DNA of 64,000 nt from contig JAHLKH010000032.1 of the NCBI GenBank assembly GCA_025526915.1, forward strand, positions 120,767-184,766, written 5' to 3'. This stretch comes from Entophlyctis helioformis (taxonomy: Eukaryota > Chytridiomycota > Chytridiomycetes > Chytridiales > Chytriomycetaceae). Shown here one piece after another: positions 56,374 to 64,000 of this stretch (position 1 is its first letter; every line of letters starts with the position of its first letter). Under the pieces are notes generated by a model. It saw only the letters and a list, made by a program, of their open reading frames with translations, did no database searches and was not told the DNA's origin. The translations under genes and the position numbers were made by a program.

Positions 56374-58932
56374 ATGCGAGAGCAACGAGTGGAAGAGTTT
56401 CGAGTGGCTTTGCGGGAAGAGCTGCAAGAGCATCTGCGTGCAGGACAGCACAAAGGGCAGACGGGGCAGCCTGATGGTTTCTTTGACTCGTGACGACACA
56501 CTCACGCGACAACGCGACAACGCGAATGAGCGCGTGTGGAAACGGCAGCCAGCCAACACTGGCAGATATGGCGGTCAGTGCGACTGGCTGGTTGTGGCTG
56601 GCGGGCTGGGAGTGGCAGAGAGGGCTGGCTGGCTCACACTGCATACATCACAGGAGCTGCTGTGGCAACTGCGCGACAAGTTCGACCTGCTGTCCGAGGC
56701 ACACCGGCAGCTGAGCGACGAGCACGACAGCCTGTCGCAGTATGTCAATGAGCTGGCGGATGTGTCCAACGAGCACACTGTTGCCATCCGGAACCTCAAC
56801 CAGGCGGTCGCTGTTGTTGTTGTTGCGCAGTCTGCCTCTCGTGCAGATGCTGAGTGAGTCTGCGTGTCCGTTGCTCTGGCTTGCCTCTGCTGTCCAGTCT
56901 GCATCGTCTGGCTGACCGCACGCAGCAAAGCACAGTCGCCGTTGTCGATGGTCCAGCAGCACATCCCCGAGCAGCCGCTTGAGCAGCAGCACGAGGAACG
57001 CCATGATGGGCAGCCGTTGTTGATGGCACAGCGCAGCATGGCTGTTGATGCAGACGCACCAGATACCGTCCAAGCCAGCCACGCTGCCAAGCGATCTCGC
57101 TCATCAGCAGTCCCATCCGATGCACTTGATGCAAACACAACCAGCAGCCTTTCGCTTGCATCGCCGGATCACCATCGCCAGACTCGCAGACGCAGAGCCA
57201 AGCCACTCGGACAACGCACAGACTCGCCATCATCAACAGCAACAGACAACGTCTTGCTTCAACTGCAAAGCATGCCGCTGCCGGACAAACAGCCAGATCA
57301 TTGGATCATTCCGGCTTGTCGGCATTGCTTGACCTCTCCATCGCCTCGTTGACACAAGACCAACAACAGCAGCTTGTCGCGGCGCTCAAGTCTGCAAGTT
57401 TCGCCAGGCTCAGCGAGGTTGCACCAAAGAATATTGGCCAGCTGCCCGATCCAGCTGGTTCATCCCTTGAGCGGATCAAGCGTCGCTTGTTTCCAAATCC
57501 AAGTATGCTAGGCACGAGGGAACGAATACCGATCACAGCTGAAGAGTCGCGCATTCAAAGGTTACTCATTCGGTGGCTGTTGTGTGTCTGGCTGGCAACT
57601 GACATGACTGAATGGCACTGTATGGCAGGGAAGAGATACAGCTGATATTGCAGCATGGGTGCAGCAAGTATGCCGTAATGCGATGCAGTGAGCAGCTGGA
57701 TGAGTGGATGGCACACTCGGACACGCAGCCATGGTCGTGCAAGCAGTTCGTTCTGTTGTTTGCCGCGTAAGTCAGCATTGTCCAGACGCGGCATATCTGG
57801 AACTCACTCTTGCTGCATCTGCCGACAGAGTGGTGCATCGTACCCGTGCTAATGCTGCATCGTTCCAGCACACAAACAGCCACCTGTTTGATGAGGTCAG
57901 AACAGCAAGTGCATCTGGTAAGCAGGATGGATGGATCTGCCTTGGATGCTTGCATGAGCAGTTGGCATGCGAGACCATTAATACGATGATTGGGTTATCT
58001 CAGAGATAACAGCCGATGTAGCCCGCGCCACTTCGCAAGCATGGCTGGACGCATGCCAGTCTGTGGATGACGCCACAATCAGCAGCCGGCTCGATGTACC
58101 GTCTCTGGATCTGACAGTCGCCTCATTGACACAAGATCAGCAGCAGCAGCTTGTTGCGACACTCAAGTCTGCAAGTTTCGCCAGGCTCAGCGAAGTTGCA
58201 CCAAAGAATATTGGCCAGCTGCCCGATCCAGCTGGTTCATCCCTTGAACAGATCAGGCGTCGCCTGATTCCATATGCAAGGATACTTGGCACAAGGGAAC
58301 GTCGGCCGCTCACAGCTGAAGAGTCGCGCATTCAAAGGTTGCTCTCTTCGATGGCTGTTGTGTGTCTGGCTGGCAACTGATACGATGTGAATGGCAATGT
58401 GTGGCAGGGAAGAGATACGATTGTTATTGCAGCACGGGCAGTGCAACTATGCAATGCTGCGATGCAGTGAGCTGCCAGATGAATGGATGGCACATCCAGA
58501 CACGAAACAATGGTCATGCAAGCAGTTCATTCTCTTGTTCGCCGCGTAAGTCAGCATTGTTCAGACGCGGCATGACTGAAACTCACGCTTGCTGCATCTG
58601 CCGACAGAGTGGTGTATCGCGTCCTTGGAAATGCCACAAAGTTCCAGCACATAAATAGCCACCTGTTTGAGGAGGTCAGACATGCAAGTGCATCTGGTAC
58701 GAGTGCCCTGTTCATGTTTGCAGCCGGCATTGTGAAACTGACATGGTGGCAAGCAGTAGGAGACGCAGCGGCCATGGATGATCAGCAAACGGCAGACTCA
58801 AGCGCCGGCAATCAGGACGAGATCACGGGCGATGATGTGGACATGGACGGCATCTGGCAAACCTACCCAGAGGAGCAGGACGACGAGGAAGACTACATCC
58901 AGCTCAAGTTTGACGATGACGAGTATGAGTGA
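56374..58932 (+). CDS. Module-protein paralogue, right-arm copy (one frame break)
   Basis: From the ATG at 56374 (MREQRVEEFRVALREELQEH) an intron (about 56490-56652) leads to a coiled coil (ELLWQLRDKFDLLSEAHRQL, SLSQYVNELADVSNEHTVAI). An intron at about 56855-56924 follows. The next exon has a basic, likely nuclear-localising stretch (KRSRSS, RQTRRRRAKP). Module 1 spans 57320-57900 (LSIASLTQDQQQQLV, REEIQLILQHG, WSCKQFVLLFAA). Module 2 spans 58090-58680 (LTVASLTQDQQQQLV, REEIRLLLQHG, WSCKQFILLFAA), and an acidic tail ends DYIQLKFDDDEYE. One base is missing near 57290 relative to the left copy, breaking the join to module 1. It is either a pseudogene or an assembly slip. No known family is recognised. 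Confidence 0.55.
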
Positions 58933-59518
58933 TCTGGAGATCAACGAATGGCAAGATGCTGTCAGCCACAGGCGTGTTCCCTTCTGGTGCGATCGTTTCT
59001 GTTCAAGGCGTCATGAGCCATCAACAATCGCCTTTGCATGTCGGTTGTTAGTCCATGTCTGTCAGTTTGCCAATCCACAAGGTTGGCTGTGCGTTGCATG
59101 TCGTCATGGCCGCAAAGCCGTCAGTGGCACAAGTCCAGTAAAGGCAAGGCTGCCTTGGAAACCGATCGCATGCCAATATCGAATCCTGCCTTGTGTGCGT
59201 TCAGATCCGCCAGACAGCAGCAAGAGTCAAGTGCCTTGTGCACGTTCAGCAGAGCGACGAGAGTGGCCAGCCGCCAGCAAGCAGCCGCCTCGCATGATGG
59301 ACGCGCTGCTTCGGCTGTATGGTGGAGGCGGCGCTGTCGACGCGCAGTCACAGAAGCAGAGGCGCCAGACAGGCCCAAAAGATCATCCGATCCGCGGGTT
59401 GCGTCGCCCTTGCTGCAGGCCGGCTTTCGAAACAGCCGCCCGCTCGTCGCACAGACGCCTTTGTGCGATCGCCGACTTGCCCGCCAACCCACACGCCTCA
59501 TCAAGCCGCCCCCCGTCC

Positions 59519-61372
59519 ATGCCCAACCGCCTCATCGCAGAAGCGTTCCCGCCCACACATGTGCACGGCATGGTGCTGGTGCTTGCCATCAGTGAGTGGC
59601 TTGCTGCGCTCGGCTTGCTGCGTCGTGGCACTCGAGGCCGTCTGGCTGGCCTGGCTGGCTGGCTGTGTGGCTGCAGCTGCTGCGTTGCCGGTACATGCAA
59701 CCATGTGGGCTGCGCAGGCGAGCGGCGCTGGGAGAAGGCAGATGCGGGATGGCCAAGGGCAGCATGCCGCCCCTTCCCTGCCCCGCACATCCCCGTCTGC
59801 CCCTCACGGCCGCCCCTCACAGCCGCCGTCGCTGCCGCCTTGCCACCCGGACTCTTTTGCCGCAAAGTCCGCCCAGCGTTGCTTGGATGCGCCGCCCGAC
59901 CATCCTCAGCCATCCTCAGCCATGCCATGCCCCAACAATGCCATGCCCCAGACGACCGCCTGCTGACCAGCCTGTGCCGTGCACCACCGCACAGATGCAA
60001 TGCCGCTGCTGCAGTATGCGCTCATCAAGACCAAGCCGGTCCCGCAGGCCGTCGCCATCGTGCTGCCCATCCTGATCGGCCTCGCCATTCCGCTCGTGCT
60101 GACCACCGACTCGTGGCTCGTGTTTGGGTACTGCGGCGCGCAGCACCTCATCAACGCACTGCGTCTGCTCGACACCGGCTTTGTCGATCGCGCCATGTCC
60201 AGCCGCTGGTCGCTCGTCGACTACTACGAGTACTTTCTGACGTTTGAGACCAAGGAGACGCGCCGTCTCGGCGAGGTGGCCAAGGCCAAGAAGCTGGAAG
60301 AGTACGAGGCCAAGCTCGCCGTCTACGAGAAGGATCTCGCCGAGTTTGCGCGGCACAGCAACGGCCGCAAGCCGCGTGCGCCGGCGCCGCCCAAGAAGTC
60401 GCCGTCCGACAACGCCGTGCCGGTCGACAAGCGCGACGCAACGTACTACTCTGTCATTGGCATGCGCGTGTTCTTCATGTGGGTGCTGTACAACGCGGTG
60501 GTGTGGTACATGACGTACCTCCCCGTCGACACCAATCCTCCGATCCGCAGCTTCACCAAGTTTGAGGTCAAGGCGTTTGCCGACCAGGCCATTCTCTCGC
60601 TCAACTTTTACCTGCTTCTCAACATTGGTGAGTCGAGGCTGTCGAGGCTGTCGGTCAGTCGGTCAGTCAGCCAGCCAGTCGGTCAGCCAGTCAGTCAGCC
60701 TGTCGGTGATGGCGACTGCGCTGTCTTGCTGTTGACCACTGGTTGACTGGCAAATGCACAATCTGGCAAACTGGCAAACTGACTCACTGACGCATTGACA
60801 CTCTCCGGCCGGCGATCCCCGCAACAGTCTACATGGTCCTCTTCCATGTCCTTGTCGAGATCTTTGCCGTGCCATACCAGCCGATCATGAACTCGCCGTA
60901 CCTCGCCGTCGGCTTCAGAGACTTTTGGTCGTTCCGCTGGAACTTTATCGTCAAGGAGTCGCTGCACCGCGGCGTGTTTGTGCCGACGATGGCGTTCCTC
61001 CGCCGCAACGCCAAGGGCGGCAACACGGCGCACTTCCGCATGCCGGCATGGCACCCGATTGTCGGCGCGCTGTCGTCGTTTTTCATCTCTGCGCTCATCC
61101 ACGAGTGGGTGATTATGGTGCTGTGCGAGACGCCGTCGTATGGCGAGCACTTTTGCTTCTTTATCATCCAGGCGCTGTACACGATCGGCGAGGTGCTTGT
61201 CCGCCAGATCGGTGGACGTGTGCTCGGCTACGATCCCATCACGGCGCTGCCCAAGTGGATCGGCGTGCCGCTCACGTGGATCATCATGAACATCAACGGC
61301 GCCTTCTTCATGGCGCCGCTGATGCGCGAGGGCATCCTGTCCAAGATCCTGCTTCCCAACCTCATTGCCTAA
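59519..61372 (+). CDS. MBOAT wax-synthase-like acyltransferase, copy A' (right arm)
   Basis: Three exons can be placed exactly: 59519-59591, 59995-60627 and 60828-61372, with GT-AG introns of 403 and 200 nt. The reading is MPNRLIAEAFPPTHVHGMVL, then NAMPLLQYALIKTKPVPQAV, then VYMVLFHVLVEIFAVPYQPI. The signature is GFRDFWSFRWNFIVKESLHR, the His lies in FFISALIHEWVIMVL, and the end is ILLPNLIA. It encodes the same protein as copy A, while its introns and upstream sequence have drifted, so it looks functional. Upstream sequence (58,950-59,500) is shared with the left arm and shows no other gene. Confidence 0.87.
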
Positions 61373-61525
61373 TTATTCATGCACTGTCCAATTGCGCTCT
61401 ATCCAAGTTCCCAACCCGCTTCTCATCTCCTGTAATGAACTTTGAGAAACCCCAACGCACAGGTCTAGCAGCACAGCCGTGCGCATTGCGCTGATGATCG
61501 CCAGGAGCTCATATGTACATTGGCA

Positions 61526-61574
61526 TCAACGGAAAAGAGCTTCAATACCGGGGTTGACTGACGCGTCTGATGTG
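61526..61574 (-). pseudogene. 3'-end fragment of the module protein gene carried by the right arm
   Basis: These 49 bp repeat, inverted, the final codons (SVNPGIEALFR and stop) of the gene ending at 23351. There is no upstream exon here, so this is a breakpoint remnant that polarises the duplication. Confidence 0.8.
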
Positions 61575-61861
61575 TGAGTAGCCCACATGCCGTCTATGCT
61601 GGCTACCTCCTCTTTGGCCATCATCGTGAGATGCCCCTCCGCCTCCGCCGACGAAATTCTTTCATTTTAGCCGGATGCAAGCACAGTGACCCGCACGCAC
61701 ATGCCAAACATCAACAATGAACAAAAATTGTTCCTTTAGCCCGCGCCTCAAATGTTCTCTGTATGCAGAAAATCGCTCGTGACCATTTTTGAGGTTTCCC
61801 CCAGCATCGTTCGACCTCATTCGCCTCTCCGCTGCCGCCGCCTCTGCTGTAGCTGCCCACC

Positions 61862-63463
61862 ATGAAGATTGTCGACTCGCCCCTCATCATCGACTACCGG
61901 CTCGTGCACATTGCCACTCTGCGTAAGTGGCGCTCGCTGCTGCGCGGCTGCCTCTTCGTTTGCCTGTCTGTCTGGCCGCCTCTCTGCGCCAGGCGGTGCG
62001 CCGCTGTCGTGTGACCCGGTCTGTGGGTGCACACCGCCAGGTCGGCCGCAGCTGGGCAGGAGCCCGTTCGACCAGAGGCTGCAGCCGGGGTGTGTGTCTG
62101 TGTGCATCGTGCCGTTGCGCAGCTGCACAGGCGCCTGCGGTTGAACGGCCCCCTGAGGTGCTGGCACCGACGCCGGCGGCGCATGCGGTGCCCGCCAGCC
62201 CATATCTCGCCAACGTCGCCGCTGTTTCGGCGTTCACACCTTGTTTCACCGCACCCGCCCCCGCTCCACACCCGGCTTTTGAGGATGTGCGCCGCTGACG
62301 CACACTCTGTCCGCCTGCCGTGAACAGCGTGGGTCCCCATCCTCTTCTTCCTGCTCAACAGAGTCAAGGCGATCCCCACCGCGCCGCTTGCGCTCGCGCT
62401 CGCCACCGTCCAGGCCATCATCCCGCTCGTCATTGATACCAACTCGCCCCTCGGCATCGCCAACACGTCCGTCGTCTTCTCCTCGCTCGTCATCGCCCTT
62501 CGTCTGATCGACATTGCGACGCTCAACCAGAGCACCACCAAGAGATGGTCCCTCATGACGTACGCCCAGTACTTTGCGACCTTTGACACCAACGAGTCGC
62601 GTGCTCTGCGCCAGGCCCAGATGGAGAAGCGTGCCCAGCACCCGTCTGGATTCACTGCCCGCCGCTACCTTGAGCGCCAGATCACGGCCGACAAGCGCGA
62701 CACGACCTACTACATGTGGTTCGCCGTCTCGCTGTTCCTGCAGTACGCCGCGTACAGCGCCTGCATCTACTACATCGAGCACACCACCATCGAGCACAAC
62801 CTGCCTCTGCGCCAGCCGCTCATCTTCTTTGTGACGCCGCTCAAGACCATCATGGACACGTACGTCATGAGCATCGTCATCTGCCTGCTGCTCAACATGG
62901 GCTACACGGTCGTGTACCACATCTTTGCCGAGATCTTCCAGACGCCGTTCGACCCCATGATGGACAACCCCTTTGTGTCCAACTCGTTCCGCGACTTCTG
63001 GTCTGTCCGCTGGAACATGATGATCAAGGAGACGCTCCACCGCATCACCTTCAAGCCCACGATGATCGCCCTGCACATCCTCACTGTCGCGTCGGGCTCC
63101 AAGGCCGTGCGCAAGCCCGACTACAAGGCTCCCGACTGGCACATGTCGCTCGCTGCCTTTAACGCCTTCCTCTTCAGCGCGCTCTTCCACGAGTGGCTCA
63201 TTCTGGCGCTCATGAAGAACCCCACGACCTGGGAGCAGTTCATGTTCTTCACGATCCACGGCCTGTTCTCGGTCGGCGAGGTCAACTTCCTCAAGTTCAT
63301 CCGCTTCTACCCGGCCATCGAGTCGATGGTGCTTGCCATCCCCAACTGGTTCTCCATTTTCTTGACCAGCACGCTCTTCATGGCCCTTAGCCCGTTCTTC
63401 CTCAACCCCTACGTGCGCGAGGACTTTTTCATCAAGGACGGCCGCTTGCCGACTCTCTTCTGA
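61862..63463 (+). CDS. MBOAT wax-synthase-like acyltransferase E
   Basis: Two exons: 61862-61922 (MKIVDSPLIIDYRLVHIATL) and 62328-63463, separated by a 405-nt intron. Helices include WVPILFFLLNRVKAIPTAPL and FVTPLKTIMDTYVMSIVICL. The family block is NSFRDFWSVRWNMMIKETLH, and the His is in FLFSALFHEWLILAL. The inter-helix loop keeps the family's FATFDTNESRALRQAQMEKR. Codon use is strongly C-ending (as in the ABCF gene), unlike copies B and C, hinting at high expression. It ends FFIKDGRLPTLF. Substrate unknown. It lies just outside the right arm. Confidence 0.85.
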
Positions 63464-63921
63464 GCAGAGCGATCCCGCTTGTCAACCTGCCCACATCCCG
63501 CCCTCATCGTCACATCCCATCACGGCATCGCACCTCATCCGTCCCGCTTGCCATATCTTATGCCTCTTGGCAAGCAGCCGAGCTGCCTCCTCTCTTCCTC
63601 CCCCCACTTTCATCAGTCATCTCAATAGACCCAATCTGCATTTCACACTGCATCCCTGCTGCTTTAGCACCGTGCCGGCAGTTTGCCCGCAAAGCACCCG
63701 ACCATGCGTCGTGCTTGTGGCAGGGCATGTCCGCCATCTAGCCAGGCCCAGACAGCGGCGGCTCAGATCAGACTGGCCAGACAACTGTTTCGCCGCCGCT
63801 GCAGGCGATGCGTGGTCCAGACCGTTGATTCTTGCACATCGGCCAAGTGATTGGCTGATCCAGCAAGCAGAATGCTGCGCAGTCGAAGCGTTTCGGCGTT
63901 TGTTTCCCAACCCAATACAAC
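63464..63921. other. Downstream flank of MBOAT E
   Basis: 458 bp, pyrimidine-rich near 63480-63620. No gene is seen; it probably holds the 3' UTR of E and the promoter of the next gene. Confidence 0.4.
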
Positions 63922-64000
63922 ATGCTCGTTGGCCTCATCAAAGACGTGTGGCTCCCGCAGCTGCTCACACGTATGTCCACCAGCCCGTCTGCCCGTCCAC
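63922..64000 (+). CDS. Possible first exon of a further MBOAT-like gene (partial)
   Basis: The ATG at 63922 opens MLVGLIKDVWLPQLLT, immediately followed by a GTATGT donor at 63971. A short first exon of this size and hydrophobic/Asp pattern is what every MBOAT gene in the window has (compare MLLVWDPVDVNLWLVQLAI in D). The rest lies outside the window, so this is only a guess from layout. Confidence 0.3.
   Translation, partial: MLVGLIKDVWLPQLLTRMSTSPSARP

Larger units (their letters stand above)
55916..61574. repeat. Right arm of the large inverted duplication
   Basis: It is the reverse complement of 23303-28899 with small differences, concentrated in the half nearest NAR1. It starts 62 bp after the NAR1 stop and ends about 290 bp before MBOAT E. 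Since it ends with a 49-bp piece of a gene that is complete only at the left locus, this arm is probably the derived copy. Confidence 0.93.

Noticed and set aside
23303..61574. Inverted arms as ends of a giant transposon
   Set aside because: No transposase, integrase or reverse transcriptase between or in the arms, no short terminal repeats, and no convincing target-site duplication (only a weak tgtgagt similarity at the right-arm borders). The spacer holds ordinary genes.

Overview
The window is nuclear DNA of a GC-rich (by eye clearly above 50%), intron-bearing eukaryote, most likely a zoosporic fungus of the Chytridiomycota. The evidence is many short GT-AG introns, a Pho80/Pcl-type cyclin, a QDE-1/RDR-type RNA-dependent RNA polymerase, an Aim18-like mitochondrial protein, a fungal-style family of wax-synthase-like MBOAT acyltransferases, and a CAMSAP/Patronin-type microtubule minus-end protein, which fits a lineage that still builds flagellated cells. 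A Rhizophydiales-like chytrid is my best guess, but the species cannot be named from sequence alone. Exon boundaries below were chosen by eye from splice signals and frame continuity.

Layout. 1-5.8 kb: 5' part of a TatD-like hydrolase, an unrecognised cysteine-tailed protein, and an alpha/beta hydrolase with a very long Ser-rich insertion. 5.9-13.6 kb: the RdRP, divergently paired with an Aim18-like protein, then an Arb1-type ABCF ATPase. 13.8-23.35 kb: a CAMSAP-like gene, followed closely by a large RS/Q-rich nuclear-looking protein carrying two copies of a module I do not recognise. 23.3-28.9 kb: the left arm of a large inverted duplication, holding MBOAT gene A and a decayed relative of the module protein. 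28.9-36.6 kb: MBOAT genes B, D and C with a ZIP zinc transporter between them. 36.8-45.3 kb: a class-A-like GPCR, two single-pass receptor-like proteins with cytosolic SH3-like domains, and an unknown gene. 46.8-55.9 kb: a bZIP factor, a Pho80-like cyclin and NAR1. 55.9-61.6 kb: the right, inverted arm, repeating the module gene and MBOAT A. 61.9-64 kb: MBOAT gene E and what may be the first exon of another.

The dominant story is local duplication. Six complete or near-complete MBOAT genes lie in 40 kb, two of them encoding the same protein in the two arms of an inverted repeat about 5.6 kb long with 27 kb between the arms. The left breakpoint falls inside the last exon of the module protein at 19.3-23.35 kb, so the left copy is probably the source and the right copy the insertion. 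The strongest candidate for something undescribed is the repeated module found twice in that protein and twice in the arm gene. Several genes show frame breaks; some can be explained by introns of 31-35 nt, others look like real frameshifts or unpolished assembly.
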